From: Phallus indusiatus
Lineage: Eukaryota > Basidiomycota > Agaricomycetes > Phallales > Phallaceae
Direction of reading: 5' to 3'
Length of the DNA stretch: 64,000 nt
Assembly (NCBI GenBank): GCA_027605045.1
Contig: JAQFWX010000026.1
Location: 372,001-436,000, forward strand
The position numbers were made by a program, and so were the translations under genes. The notes under the pieces were generated by a model. That model searched no databases. It was not told where the DNA came from and worked only from the letters and a program-made list of their open reading frames with translations. This document shows, piece after piece, positions 11,543 through 24,077 of this stretch. The first letter of the stretch is position 1. Every line of letters begins with the position of its first letter.

Positions 11543-13440
11543 TGAAGCACACACTCTTTTTCGTGAAAAGCCTGATGTGTTTGTATTTTCAACAATATGA
11601 AATAAAATAGTCATCAACTCAGAGTATCATAGTCATATAGTAACATGTGATTTATCAAAAATCGTGCTATAATCATTTGAATCGTCCAAACACACTTCGT
11701 GAGGATAGCGCTCCATCTATCTCTTACCCTTCAACCGTTGACACAAGGTTACCAACGTTCATTAAATACATACATACCCGCACTGGTTCTGAGCGAAAAA
11801 TTGTATAGATGGAGCATGTAGCTACATACCCGCGACGCCGATGTTGGATCTCCTTAGACCCCCTCAATTTTTGCTTCATCACGCCGCTCAATTCATTGAA
11901 CTTCCTTATGGGACCTTATGTATATTCCCCTTCAGCTCCCGAATACGCGTCGTCAGAGAAACTAGCGCCGCATGGAGCGGCAAATCCCTGCACCGTTGTG
12001 AAGCCGGGAGTATACTTTTAAAAGAGACAAACAATTCAATAACCATAAAGAATTTTTAAGCGATAAACATTTGTATATCTTTTATAAATTTTAAAGAGAA
12101 AGCCGTATATAGCCCACATTTTTGCAACACCATCGAAATTCTCTCCATGAAATCTTTAAAACACTATCGGTGTTGATTGTACTGTTAAAGCGAGTAGGAG
12201 AGATATTTCATCGGAATCTGGACGACGGAAAATGAATGTAAAAGGATAGTCAACGAGTCTGAATGAATGATTAGGTTGAGGGAAGTATTGTGATGAATTG
12301 TAAATCCAATTTGAGTTATAACGTCGATAAATGGATAATAGTCTAACATTAGAATATGTGATTCAACTCGGATGAGGTTTAGGGGTTACCGGATGATATC
12401 GTCAAGTAATAGTGACGTTTGCTATTGCGAATTTTTAAGGTCAGTTCCATCCATTGTCTTTCAAAAGTTTGCTTTGAATTTAAATCTTATGATCAATTAA
12501 ATTGAATCTCTGAAGTAAATATAATGACTTCATTTTCAACTGCAATCGTTCTCGCTTGGACGTATATCTCTTCACTATCATAACCCCTACTGACGGTAGT
12601 TGAAAAAATTAAAGTCAGATTCATCTCCAGATTTTTGCATCCGGATGGTCCTGCAGAACCCTGCAGGGTGCAGGGAACGGAGATTGTTCCCTTCCCTGAT
12701 CACAGCGAAAGTAGTTTAACCTTGGTTTAACCTTGGCCGAGCTGCCGTACGTCATTTTGTGACACAGTCACGCAGTCACGCTGTGGTTGTTTTTTTTTTG
12801 TTTCTCGATGCGCATCAACTCACCAAAGCCAAACCAACGCGCCCATTTCTTCAACTCTCAGTAGTCCCGCAATTCCGATGACAGTCGTTTTCCCCTTGAA
12901 ACTGTATCGAGAGGTAGTCTCGGCATTGTCTACATGATAACAGATGATAACTCGTAACAGTTTAGCGATCTTCTCCGTCGCCGTACTTCCCGGTAACAAA
13001 AGGCCTATTTATAGCTGCTAATAATTCTTCCACTCCACACGGCATCAAGACCAGTTAAAAAATTCGAGCAGCACCTACCCTCAATCTTCTGGAAACCAGT
13101 ACGTTCATAATTCACTTCGCTCTTTTTCGATGATCCCGATAATAACTATGCTGAAGCATGCTCGTGAAGGGTACACCAACGGATGGAAGAAGAGCAGGTA
13201 GTCTACTATTCAGTGCTTCTCCCGGATCGTATTATCTCGAACAATGCAGGGTAGCGGAGTGTTCTGTCCGATGACTTTATAAAACTGGTCGCAACACACG
13301 ATGGAGAAGGAAGCCTTGGCTTTTCTTTAGCTTTTATCTCTTCTCTCTGCTTCGTGCCTCCACATCAACACCACTCTTTTATCAGCCCGCTCATTATCTC
13401 TCACTGCAAAATAAAAGTTTTCCAAAGTCGTTAAGTCATT
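11543..13440. other. Intergenic; promoter of the GPI-type gene at the right end
   Basis: Mostly AT-rich with short unassigned ORFs at 11809-12059. A TATA-like TTTATAAAA lies at 13276-13284, about 160 bases before the ATG at 13441, and a C/T-rich stretch follows it, as usual for strongly expressed basidiomycete genes. Confidence 0.5.
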
Positions 13441-14467
13441 ATGCGTTCGTTCAAAACTGTATTAGCTGTCATGACGCTGTCCGCTGGCTGTAAGTGTATA
13501 TCTTGACATTTTAATATATGAGCATTCAGTTTTAACATGCCGATAATAATGATTCTATAGATGTGGCTGCTCAAATCGCTAACGTTCAAACCACTCTTAT
13601 CACACAGGCTCAGGGCGCCGGGGTCATTGTTATAACAGAAGTTATCTCCGTAGTTGGCACGCAGGGAGCAACCGAAATTGTTCAAGTAAACCAAGCGCAA
13701 GGCGGCGTAACTGTAACTGGTTAGTCAACATCTGCTCAAAATTTGGGACAAACGCATGACCTGATCATCACATTTGTTATACAGAAACCATTCTCATCTC
13801 ACCTACGGAAATAAAGCACATTGAGGATGTCAATAATGCAAACGTACAGGGTGAGGAAGTTGAAGACTGCAAAATACCCTCGAACGGACTCGCGACCTGC
13901 GTCGACATTATCTCCGCTGTTGAAAACGGGCAGTTGGTTGAATCAACTGTCACTTTTATGTCCCAATTTTCCCCGCTTCCTGCTCCTGCTCCTTCTCCTT
14001 CAAAAGCGCCTGCGTCTGTGTCCCCGTCCCCAACGCCAGCACCCAAATCTAACCCAACTTCGAGCCAAAATGCACCAAACTCGCCAACCCCTGGTGCTGC
14101 GTCTCCTTCCGTTGTTATCGTCACTGCGACTTCCTCATCTTTCCTTGCTTCATCCTCTTCGTCTAGTTCCGTCGGTTCCCCGACCAACTTAATTGTGAAC
14201 GCAACTTCTCCGATCTCTTCGCCAGCTGTCGGTGGAGTCAACTCTACATTGCCCGCAGTAAACAGTTCTGTCACTGCCACCGGCGTCTTGTCGTTCCCAT
14301 CCTCACTGTCGAGTAATATTGCAACTATTACAAGCCAACTCAATCCCGCTTTTACAAACTTATCACCTTCCAATGTCACCAATAACAACGGTGCGATGAT
14401 CAACGCCCGATCAATTGGTGCAACTATCGCGTTCACTTTCTTCGGAATGATTCTTCGAATGATGTGA
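13441..14467 (+). CDS. Secreted Ser/Thr/Pro-rich protein with GPI-anchor-type C-terminus
   Basis: Start MRSFKTVLAVMTLSAGYVAA is a clear signal peptide, interrupted after 16 codons by an intron (GTAAGT...ATAG). A second intron (GTTAGT...ACAG) follows the NQAQGGVTVT segment. The N-terminal domain reads QIANVQTTLITQAQGAGVIV and contains two Cys (EVEDCKIPSNGLATC). After it comes a long Ser/Pro/Ala/Thr region suited to O-glycosylation, several N-glycosylation sequons, then NNGAMINARSIG and a hydrophobic tail (ATIAFTFFGMIL), typical of a GPI-attachment signal. It should be a cell-wall or membrane mannoprotein. I know no specific function. Confidence 0.7.
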
Positions 14468-15314
14468 TCTAATCGTGTTATTGCTCAGGTCTACAATAAT
14501 ATATACTTGTTTCCCTATAAAAAAGAAAGTCTTTCATGTCTTATATTTGCTGAATCCATCAGGCTAAATTCCGGGAGAATTTTTTTCTTGTCCGCCTGGT
14601 TTGTCTTTCTATTTTTAATGTACCCTATAACTTAAATTGTGGTATCTCCTTTGTTTTTGTCATAGGATTTGATTTTGTTTGCGCTGTTCCTTGAGTGTTG
14701 TAAACCGCAAGTGGTCACGGCACATGAAACAGTATACGGGAGGCCCCAGCTCAGCTGGTCGTCCGTCTCAATTGAGCCAAGCCAGTTCTGCGTAAGCAGA
14801 TCAATTTGCACCCTAAAAACTTCCAGATCTATTCCACATGGTTAAGAAGTACAATTGACAATGACGACGAGGTGATGCCTACCTCTATACACTCAACTCA
14901 GGATGCGTACAGGCTTCGTTCACCTCACTGGCGCAGCCTGAGCAAAATCAGGCTGATATTGTCGAACAGGAACAATCTGCTTGACTTACAGTATTGAACA
15001 TCGATCATTGAAATGGATTAAAGTTTTATTTAGATCGTGTGAAAACTCTGCGCTAGTCGGGCCTGTGGCATCTAACAATCCACAAGGAACCATCCCCAGA
15101 CCAGCGCCTTGATTGATCCTTTCATTTTGAAGACGTTGGAGGGCACGCGGTAAGATCTGTGTGCAGGTTCTTTTTTGATGCATCTCATCTCAGCTGAATG
15201 TCAGTGCAGGTCTGGTGACAAGCGATATACTGATAATCATCAACGTATTTAAAACCTCTGAATGAAGATCAAAAGGTATCGGTACCGAAAGGACTGTCTT
15301 ATTCTCATCCTATC
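14468..15314. other. Intergenic, no gene recognised
   Basis: 3' flank of the GPI-type gene and 5' flank of DUF6533 copy A. No supported ORF or repeat. Confidence 0.45.
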
Positions 15315-17438
15315 ATGTCCTCTATAGAGACACTTCTCCAAGAACTCGAGTTATTTGAAAGCGAGGTCAAGGCGATTAACATTGCCAACTTGATCATAGG
15401 TAACGTTAACTTTTCAAATTATTATTATACCAAACCGATCATCTTAACTTCTTGTGGCTATTATTATAGTTGCATCATTTGCTGCATTGGTATACGATAC
15501 CTTTTTGACTTTCTCAGAACAGGTACAGCCTTCGTTATACCTCTATGATTATTCGTGTTCACTTATCTTTCAGGTCGAGTTCATTTGGAGGTCGTTTCTA
15601 TCTCTATTCTCATGTATGCGTACCCTGATAACTTATCTGACGTTTTAGCAAACCGTTCACTTTTCCGAAGGGCTTATACCTATTTTCTAGATACTATGGA
15701 TTGTTAAGTTTAGGGTAAGATTATTTTCTCTTCTTCTTTCGTGAAAAGATATTTTGATATTGTTATATGATAGAGTCGTAACCTTTAGTAATTTTTTCCC
15801 ACTTAACTTAACCCTCATGGGAATACTTACAGTTTGAAACAGTGGCAATAATTCCAAACAGGCCTTTGGATGTAAGTCAATTCCATACGAACTAAAACCT
15901 GACTCAAAATTCTTTCATTCCTTCAGAGGTATGTCACCAACAGTGACCAATGGATTTTTCATACCGGACGAAAATTTTACGCTATGTTTTACAGCTGTCG
16001 TATATTCTTGGGATGGTACACCAGGTAACTATGTTATGGAAAAAGATATTCGCGCATAGTTTATTGAAGAATGTTGTGTCGTGTCCAATACAGCTCGGCT
16101 CTGCAACTAGCTGAAACAGTCATCAATCTCATTCTTTTCTTGCGGATCTACGCGCTGTACGGAGGAAATAAGAAGAGTGAGTAGGTTTTTCGTTAGCCTT
16201 ATCGTTTGTCCAAAATACGGTGTTAACTCCGGGTCATTGACTATTTAGTACTATACTTCCTATCCCCACTTTATATCAGTACGTTGTGCAACTCGCAATT
16301 TGGACTGACTATGACCCCTGACCATTGGTTACACATCATGACGTTCTTTTATCAGTTGAAATAGGTGTACGTTTAACTTCATTCCCATGACTACTTGAAG
16401 CTTTTTAATGCTTGGGTTATCAGTGTACGTTTTACGGTGGTATCCAAGCCGGGAGAGAGTTTACTAGAGCCATGGCGGTTTTGCCTTTCAAGTTCTCTCT
16501 TGCCAACTGCGAGCTTTATGTGAGAATGTTACCTTCGCTCAGAGTGACACTTGCGGCATGGTTGGTTGATTCTCTCGTATTCATAATGCTTATTTATTCT
16601 TCCTTTCTCGAAAGGGTACCTGCTCTGGTTCTAGCAGGTATGCGTTCAATAAAACGTTTGTCAGATTGTACTAAAATCCATCTACTCTTTTAGCATTATT
16701 CTTCGGATTGGTAGCTTATAAAGTCTACGAAAAAGCTGCTACCACCCTCAACTCCGGGTCATCGTTGACCCTTAATCGACTTCCTGGAGTCATGAGAGCA
16801 ATCGCCCGGGACGGGATTATATATTATTTTGTGTAAGGATTAGTTGTTTCTACTACATGATCTTTTTTTCATCTGTTGAACGCCTTTATCAATAGATTTA
16901 CGCGTAAGAGAAACGTTTTTCTTTTCTGTGGTACCATTCGCTCAAGATCCACAACTTCCAATATTAGTTGTCACCATACTGAATGCTACCCTGGTTCTCC
17001 GGGAAAGCCATAACTCTCTTTCGTCGTTGGCTCCACCGTACGTCTAACGCCCCCGCTTCTCTTTCTTGTGCTCTTTCTTATGTGTTTTACATAGCATATA
17101 TCTACTCGTTATAGCGCTTTGTGTAAATATTAATATTCGAGCTCATAGCAGAATCTGCGTTTTCCCGAGTTGTTGGTTCACTAATAACGACTTTTTGATT
17201 ATAGGGCTGTTACTTCATCATCGGTTTATACAAGACTAGCAAGAAACAACAACTTAATACCAAAAGCACGGGCATTAATATGTCTTTCAAAACTCCTAGG
17301 AATGTTTTCACTGTGACGCAACCCGACTTCTCGACTACCATTTTGGATACCGTAACCCTCGAGAGTTCAAATGAGATGACCAATAACGAGAGTGTCTCCG
17401 AGTGCGTATATCACGAGGCAGCGAATTCAATACATTGA
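15315..17438 (+). CDS. DUF6533 membrane protein, array copy A (18 exons, intact)
   Basis: Exons: 15315-15399, 15470-15522, 15574-15590, 15649-15714, 15775-15788, 15843-15871, 15927-15928, 15995-16024, 16094-16176, 16249-16278, 16356-16366, 16424-16560, 16615-16637, 16694-16832, 16896-16903, 16968-17037, 17095-17122, 17205-17438. They sum to 1059 nt (352 residues). Start is MSSIETLLQELELFESEV. The DUF6533 signature is ASFAALVYDTFLTF, VEFIWSKPFTFPKGLYLF, SRYYGLLSL. Later blocks are ETVINLILFLRIYALYG, CTFYGGIQAG, IARDGIIYYFVFT, LNATLVLRE. Seven hydrophobic segments suggest a seven-helix membrane protein with a hydrophilic C-terminal tail; that topology is inferred. Five exons are 17 nt or shorter. 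Function of the family is not known to me. Confidence 0.85.
15927..15928 (+). other. 2-nt microexon AG in copy A
   Basis: The intron 15872-15926 (GTAAGT...TTCAG) ends directly before AG, and the next intron 15929-15994 starts GTATGT and ends TTACAG. The two bases plus the next C make a Ser codon before CRIFLGWYT. Without them the following exon starts CTG TCG TAT in a frame that does not continue the conserved block. Both introns have normal length (55 and 66 nt). Confidence 0.7.
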
Positions 17439-19299
17439 TGTACCAATGAGTACCATTACTTATGACTTATTTATTTATGTTTATTAGTCGCCTATAATGT
17501 TAAAGATGTGTTAGCCTACACTCTTCAGCAATTTCTTTGGATGACGTGCCGCGGTCGGAACTTTCCGACCGCATGCCAAAATATTGAAACTCAGATAACA
17601 AGAGGCAACTTCAATCGGTATAACTTCATTGTCTTCGAAGCATCAAGGAATTTCGAGCATCAAAACGATCCATCATCTCAAAATACCGTCGTACGGCAAC
17701 ATTTTTCACGTGTTTGTGACTGATAATACCGCCGCGACTGCGAATGAATCAGGACATCATACTCCATTTACGAACGTCAACTCACAACAAAACATGTCAC
17801 TGAACCAGAGATGGTGGTGAATAGTGATTTTTGCCACTGCACACAGAATATTGCCCATGGGGAAGCTGTGAGGAAGAGCAATCAAAGCGCGATCGACAAT
17901 CGGGCCCGTTACGCCATAACCGCGGTCAGTTGTTGGAAAGTTATTGGGCAATATTTCCGGACTACCGAGATGACGTTCAATCAATTTATTATTGTGTATA
18001 TAAGCCAGATCGAGATTGGCGGTTTGCACGAAAGTTATTTGTGGACCCGTTCTGCGGATGTTGTACGACGGAGGTACCGGCGAGTCCAGTGTCCAAGAGA
18101 TCTCACCTCATCTAAGCCGTTGATCATGATAGATTTTCACATGTTGGGCGCGCATCTGAAGTCTTTCCAATGTACACATGGTACAAATAGTATCCCTTTC
18201 CTATCGAATGGCTCCGTTACATGTCACTCAACATCCAGGTACGGTATATCTGAAAAGGAATAATTAATATCTAATAATAAGGTAACCGCACGGATAATAG
18301 TTCAAGATGTTTCGTGAGTTCTTTCTGTCCCTTGCACTGGATAAGGACTTCGTAAATTCTACATGTAATTTGCTCTCGCTATAGGAAAAGCGTGATACGA
18401 GATTTTTTCTCTCTCAACGCACGAACGCGTGGTTATATATGTCAAGTCGGATGATTTTTCTCGGCGCGTGAGAACTTAAAAAAAGGCGTTGTGTAGCCGC
18501 ATGTCAGAACAGGACGTGTCCCTTGTTTTTTTTTGTGAACCGAGATGTCTATATTCCGCTGGCGAAACTGATCAGGCGATATTCCGGAACCTAAATATGT
18601 TACTTGCTCGTTGAAGAAAGAGGCAGATGCGGCTTGTTGGCAACTGCAGATCGGAGGTCGGTTCAGTTAAATCGTTTGCCACATCTAACAGATCATGGTG
18701 CAATGATGGGCTCCGCGAACTTTCAGCTTTGTTTTTTGTGCGCCACCTTGGATGTTATATGACGAAGGTGAGTCCAATAATCAAGAAATCTCACCTTAAT
18801 TGATAGTGAGAATGATATAATTGACACTTCACCTATAAGGTCTTTCGAAGCTCCGGAAAGAAAGACCATATATAGATTGTATGTCCCCTGATCAGTAAAA
18901 TCCTTTCTCTCATTTCAAATGAGGTGATCCCAAAGTCTAGGACTGGCGTAGCTCGGAAATATTAACTTGAACAGTGTTTAACAGCAAGGTAAATGTAAAT
19001 CCCAGCTCTAGAGAAATGTTGAGCTTGATCAACGCACAATGATGGTCTATTCCGATACGAATTAGCGTTTATTCGGAACGGGTAATCATATGCATTCAGT
19101 AAGTTGACGGTCTGGAGAGACGCTGCGTCGTGATTGAGGTTAATATGAAACAGAGAATTCAGATGAAAGTGCCACCTGGCCAATCTCACCTCAATTGAGC
19201 TGTTGGGGAGGACCCAAGCGTAGAGGAATACCAGTTCACATTTAAGACTCTTGAGTTGAGGTGGAAGATGGTAGTGCAGATAGTGATATCCTTTATTCA
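17439..19299. other. Intergenic with partly duplicated upstream region of DUF6533 genes
   Basis: Two related blocks share GGATGTTGTACGACGGAGGT (18056-18075) and GGATGTTATATGACGAAGGT (18750-18769), each followed by a conserved AAG(A)GATC/AAATCTCACC stretch. The second is about 550 bases before copy B. ORFs at 17508-18263 overlap in several frames and show no domain. The first block looks like an orphan promoter copy. Confidence 0.45.
18750..18769 (+). promoter_or_regulatory. Conserved upstream motif of DUF6533 copies
   Basis: GGATGTTATATGACGAAGGT. The same 20-mer with one to three changes occurs at 18056-18075, 21665-21684 and 35524-35542, in each case (except the orphan at 18056) 450-550 bases before a DUF6533 start codon. 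It may be part of a shared promoter or just a remnant of the duplication unit. Confidence 0.35.
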
Positions 19300-21242
19300 A
19301 TGGCTTCGCTAACGACCCTCGTTCATGAGCTCGATTTACTCATAAGCGCCGTCAATGGGATATATATCGCGAACTTTTTTGCAGGTAGCCTGTCCAATTT
19401 GATTTGTACTCTTACTGGGTTGTTGATATAATTTTGCAGTCGCATTATTTGCTGCTATGATATATGATACCCTTTTGACGTTGTCCAAAGAGGTATGACC
19501 TGATTTGTTTCTTTATGAATTATGGAAATGCTGTCATTTTTTCAGATCGAGTTTATCTGGTGGTAATACCTATTGTTAAAATCCTTGTATCGCTTGATTA
19601 AAGAAAATATTCAGCAAACCGTTCACATACCCTAAAGGTCTCTATTTAATCTCGCGGTATTATGGGTTGGCGAGTTTGGGGTGAGTCTTAGGAAAATATA
19701 TGAATATTTATGCCTAACATGATATTATAGGGGTATTGCTTTTAGTAATGTTCTGACACCAATATGCTAATAAGAGAATACTTATACTGAATTAGTGTCG
19801 ATAATTCCAAATAGGTCTATAAGTGTAAGTCAATCCCGAATACGTGATAGTGCTTGCCTCTCACCCTATTCTATCCCCCCTAGAGGTAAGTGCGTAGGGA
19901 CCTTTGTTTGGAACTATATAAAGAAATATTATTCCAGCTGCCGTAGCTTCATAGCATGGTACACTGTGTGATTGGATTTATAATAAACTGTTGTATAGGA
20001 CAAAGCTAACATCATAAACAGCGGAGCATTGCAAGTATCGGAAACAGTCATCAATCTGATTCTTTTTCTGCGAATATATGCACTATACAGCCAAAAAAAA
20101 AAGTGTCAGTCTGGTTCTTTGAAATCCTCATAGGCTATGATTTAATTCATCTCCCAGTACTTTATCTTATATTACCCTGTTATTTGTGTAAGTCGGCAAA
20201 TTTGGAAGCTGAATCTGACCGTCCCTGACCAACGCCTACATCACACGAAAAAATTTTCAGTCGAGACAGGTGTATGTGTAAATTCACTTCACTGTCACTA
20301 CTCAAGACTGATTTTTACCATTAGTGTACTTTCTACGCAGGTTTCAAAGCTGGGAAAAAGTTCACTAGTGCCATGATGGCCCTGCCATTCAAGCTCCCTC
20401 TCGCCAACTGTCAACTTTATGTGAGAGTGTTGCCTTCATTCGAAGTGACACTGGTTGCATGGTTGGTCTGATCCCCTGGTCTCAAAGTTAAGATTCTGTG
20501 CTCACTTTCTTCCCTATCATCAGGATACCTTCTTTTGTCCTTGCAGGTAGGTATTACCATTGAATTTGGGCGGGAGAAGAAGACAAAAATTTTTTCTTTA
20601 GCGTTATTTTTTGCATTGTCTGCATACAAGGTTTATGAAAAGGCTGTCGTTTATGGCAGCGCCAGGTCATCTAGGACTCTCGTCCAAAGTTTGGCGCTTC
20701 CTCAACTTATGAAAACGATCGTCCGGGATGGAGTTGTGTATTATCTCGTGTATGGTGTTTTTTTTTATGTTTCGTGCATCTCGCTAAATCTAATACACAG
20801 ATTCACGCGTAAGAATTTTTTTACTGTTACATCATCCATTTAGGACTCACATCTTTCGCGTTTACGCATTAGTTACCACTTTACTGAATGCTACTCTTGT
20901 TCTCCGGGAGATTCAGAGTTCAATTTCAGGGATAGCTTTATCGTATGCTCAAATTCGCGCTTTCCGGGCCCATTCTCCTGCTTCTACTCACATATCATAT
21001 TTAGCCTATATCTATTAACTGAATCGCTTTGCGTAAATTCTATATATCTCTCGGGTCGTTGTTTACTTATAATTTTTTAGGGTTGTCATCTGCTGCTCAA
21101 TTTATACGAAGTCGGAAAGCAGCAGCGGCTCACCACTCAAATTACGGGTGTTGATATGGCTTTCCAATCCCCAAGGAACGTCTTCATGACCCAGACAGAT
21201 CTTCCAAATGATATACTTCATACTCCGACTCTTGAAGCTTGA
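19300..21242 (+). CDS. DUF6533 membrane protein, array copy B (intact)
   Basis: The same 18-exon plan as copy A, with a start MASLTTLVHELDLLISAV (19300) and a stop TGA at 21240-21242 after HTPTLEA. Blocks seen: ASFAAMIYDTLLTLSKE, KPFTYPKGLYLISRYYGLA, SIIPNRSIS, SCRSFIAWYT, LQVSETVINLILFLRIYAL, CTFYAGFKAGKKFTSAM, LFFALSAYKVYEKAV, IVRDGVVYYLV, LLNATLVLRE, CHLLLNLYEVGKQQRL. The microexons of 14 nt (GGGTATTGCTTTTA), 2 nt (19884-19885), 11 nt (TCGAGACAGGT) and 8 nt (ATTCACGC) are present. At the poly-A run near 20100 the donor that keeps phase is GTCAGT, not the GTGTCA two bases earlier. Together with copies A and E it forms the closest subgroup. Confidence 0.82.
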
Positions 21243-23108
21243 AGCCTCCAGCCCCGAATGACGAAAGCGTCACGGTGTAGGGAATACAGTTCATTGAGTT
21301 TCAGTATTCCATTTGATGCCTATATTGTTATGACACTATATTTATGACTTTGAATCTTTGTATCGTAGTTCGCGAAGTATTCTTCTCTGATTCCTGTCCT
21401 CGATGTAATACCCATAATTTTAAATACTGATACAGGTGATGTGCACTCAAGTGTCAAACTATGAGGTAAACTAATATTCAATAACGGGCTGTGCACTCCG
21501 CAGCACCACCACATCGAGTACTGCAACGCATATATATCTTTCCTCACTCGTTGCCAACTCAGCCGTCGACTGAGGTGAATTCAAGTTTGATTAAATTGCG
21601 CGCCGGCGCCACGATTTCATACCATAATGCTAATGCTCATTGGTGCTATGATGGGATTAATCACGGATGTTATATGACGGAAGCAGTGTTCAAGAGATCC
21701 CATCACTGATTGGGATTTTTCTGTGACGGACGCACATTCAGGTAAGTAACACCGTGCGCAGAGATTTACTTTTTAATGACTCCATCAGAATCCCATATTA
21801 CTTTTTCATCGTAACTGAGGTGAACGCAGTGTCCGGGATCGGAATAACTGAGAAGGACAAAGAACGTTCAACAACAATGGAGATACTTATTACATTAAGT
21901 TGTATAATTGAATGAAATGTTGAGTCTGGTCAGTCCACGGTCCCAGTAAAGACCAAATTACATTTGAATTCAGAGGCACGGACCAAGGCAGTTGCGAAGC
22001 CAAGAATGCAATTACAAGCCCACCTGATCAATCTCACCTCGAATGAGACTGATGTTAACGTCCTGCTTGTTCACATATAAGATCCTTGGTCTGGGCGGGA
22101 GTCAGTACGTGCAAATAGTGACCCTCTCAGACTATAGTTACTCAATGGCTTCGATAGGGACATTTATTCAACAATTCGATATATTATCCAGTGTACTCAA
22201 GGAGATATATATTTCGGACTTTTTTGCGGGTAACAGTGACCCTTCTGCTTCGGGCTATTGCTGAATTGCTGACCATGCCATGACTTCACAGTCACATCAT
22301 TTGCTGCTTCGATATATGACAACCTTTTGAATTTGTCCAAAGAGGCATGATCGGGTTTCTTTGTCATCCACACTCAATGTGCTGACCTTTTTGTTATAAG
22401 ATTGAATTTATCTGGTGGTAATAAATACGTACTGCTCTTGTATTATTTACTCAAAAAATTCTCAGAAAGACATTTACCTTCCCAAAAGCTCTCTATATTG
22501 TCTCGCGGTATTGGCGAGTTTAGGGTGAGCAAACGAGAATATTACAAAAACATATGAAAATCATGTTGATATGATTTTGTTATAGTGCTATTGTTTTTAG
22601 TAAGTTTTGGACACCAATGTTCCGACATGAGTACTTATAGTCAGTGTCAATAATTCCGGATAAGTCCCTAAGTGTAAGTAAATCTCAGATAAGTGAGAAC
22701 GCCTACCCCTAACTACTATGAGCGCATGGAATCCCTGATCGAACGTACATACATGCTTGAAATGTGATTTCAGCTGCCGTATGTTCATAGCTTGGTACAC
22801 TGCGTAATTATTTTTTTTTAAGAATAAATTCGTCGGTCGCTCAAAATTAGTGACCCGAATAAATAACAGTGGATTGCTGCAAGTGGTTGAAATATTATTC
22901 TTTTCATGCGGGTCTATGCGCTATACAATAAAAGCAAAAATCAGTCTTTTCCTTGAGTTTTTCGTACATTTCTATTAGTTAAACCAATCTTTTAGTGTTA
23001 TGTCTATTATTAGCATGTTATTTGTGTAAGTTAGCATTTTCAGGGGTCCAGGCTGAAGCTGAACATCTCCAACCCACTGACGGTGATTACATCACGCGGA
23101 ATGATCTT
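20785..23108 (+). repeat. Segmental duplication, unit 1
   Basis: From TAAATCTAATAC (inside intron 14 of copy B) through the 3' end of B, the intergenic region and the 5' half of copy C, this stretch matches 34597-36965 closely over more than 2 kb, with small indels. The right-hand match is interrupted by an LTR insertion at 23109. Confidence 0.8.
21243..22144. other. Intergenic between copies B and C (part of duplicated block)
   Basis: No gene. Contains the conserved upstream motif at 21665-21684 and is nearly identical to 35063-35981. Confidence 0.6.
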
Positions 23109-23515
23109 TGTTAGGGCGACTCAGGGCACACACCTAGAGGAGGGAAAACCTAAGATCTATTGAGGGACAGCGACTAACTACTCACCTAGAGGAGGGAAAA
23201 CCTAAGAGAACAAGCTTAGGTATCCCCCTCTAGGGAAAACACATATAAGTACAGGATATGAGGTGCCCGACTGATCTCCATGGGATCCGAGGAGATACAA
23301 ACAGAAATTGAAAGAGATTGAACAAATCGAGAAATTGAGAAAACGACGAAAGTAGTGGAAACAGCAAAGTATGGGAAATGAAGGAAATCGTAACATGAAA
23401 TGAAATCGAAAGAAATCGAAAAGATCGAATAATTGGGTGAGGCACTAGTGTACCATGACAATCTTCAGTCGAGATAGGTGTATGTATTAGCTTCTTATTT
23501 ATGGCTATTACAGCT
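22145..23515 (+). pseudogene. DUF6533 array copy C, 5' part, broken
   Basis: Start MASIGTFIQQFDILSSVL and exons 1-11 can be followed by comparison with copy E, but there are several lesions. The exon 2 donor is GC instead of GT. Exon 4 has lost 7 bases around the RYYGL codons. The 2-nt microexon with its acceptor has been deleted. About ten bases are missing in exon 9, and the exon 9 donor is gone. An LTR sits between exons 10 and 11 (23109-23460, target duplication ATCTT). The gene then stops being recognisable at 23516, where a transposon nest begins. Confidence 0.8.
23109..23460 (+). mobile_element. Solo LTR, LTR1-related subfamily (352 bp)
   Basis: Ends TGTTAGGGCGACTC and CATGACA (TG...CA) and is flanked on both sides by ATCTT (23104-23108 and 23461-23465), a 5-bp target duplication. 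The first 110 bases resemble LTR1 (two copies of a CCTAGAGGAGGG...CCTAAG motif), while the rest differs. It sits in an intron of pseudogene C. Confidence 0.8.
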
Positions 23516-23684
23516 GTTTGCAGACTAGTTTGCACTAAGGGTCTCAACGGGTTTCGGGTATGACAGGTAATACCCGCGGGTATGGGTATTTTCATGCAAA
23601 AAGCTAAACCATACCTGCCCCGGGTTTTGCAATTTTCGATTTTTGAGAAACGGGTTTGACCCAATACCCACGGGTATGCGGGTA
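23516..23684. mobile_element. hAT-like terminal region (partial)
   Basis: Begins with GTTTGCAGACTAGTTTGCAC, whose inverted copy closes the nest at 27899-27919 with one mismatch. It contains TAAGGGTCTCAACGGGTTTC and repeated ACCCGCGGGTATGGGTA/TACCCACGGGTATGCGGGTA motifs in both orientations, as in the subterminal regions of hAT transposons. No transposase is present. No clear 8-bp target duplication. Confidence 0.4.
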
Positions 23685-24063
23685 TAAGGATGCACACGAT
23701 TCCGGATCCAGGTCAGCCGGATCCAGGTCAACAGGTCGAGCAACCTTCCAGACCCTTGACCTGGATCCTTACAGGTCGGATCTCTGCGGATCCATAGTCT
23801 TCTGGATCCGGATCTTTGGCAGATCTTGACCTGCTGACCTGTCAGGTAAAGTTGGTTTCTGAGGTGTTTTGAGTACATTTTACTAGTGACCTCCGAGTCT
23901 GAGTCTGGGTCAACAGGTTTTACACTACCAAAAACCTTGACCTGGATCCTTACAGGTCATTGACCTGCGGATCCGGTTCCTTATGGATCCGGATCTTTGC
24001 AGGTAATTTGGCGGATCGATCCGCAGTGACCTGTGCAGGGATCTGGAATCGTGTGCGCCCTTA
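23685..24063. mobile_element. Short inverted-repeat element, hAT-MITE-like (379 bp)
   Basis: Terminal inverted repeats TAAGGATGCACACGATTCCG at the left and (reverse complement) TAAGGGCGCACACGATTCCA at the right. The inside is packed with GGATCCAGGTCA and TGACCTGGATCC motifs in both orientations and with GGATCCGGATCTTTG. Such subterminal repeat clusters and TA(A)GG ends fit non-autonomous hAT elements. The target duplication is obscured because an LTR begins two bases after the right end. Confidence 0.55.
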
Positions 24064-24077
24064 GGTGTCAGGGTACG

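Noticed and set aside
13777..14436. Long minus-strand ORF of 219 codons
   Set aside because: It is the antisense of the Ser/Pro/Thr-rich exon of the secreted GPI-type protein, a common artefact of such composition.
20090..20110. Frameshift in copy B at the run of ten A
   Set aside because: The same GTCAGT donor two bases downstream gives the right phase with exon 10.
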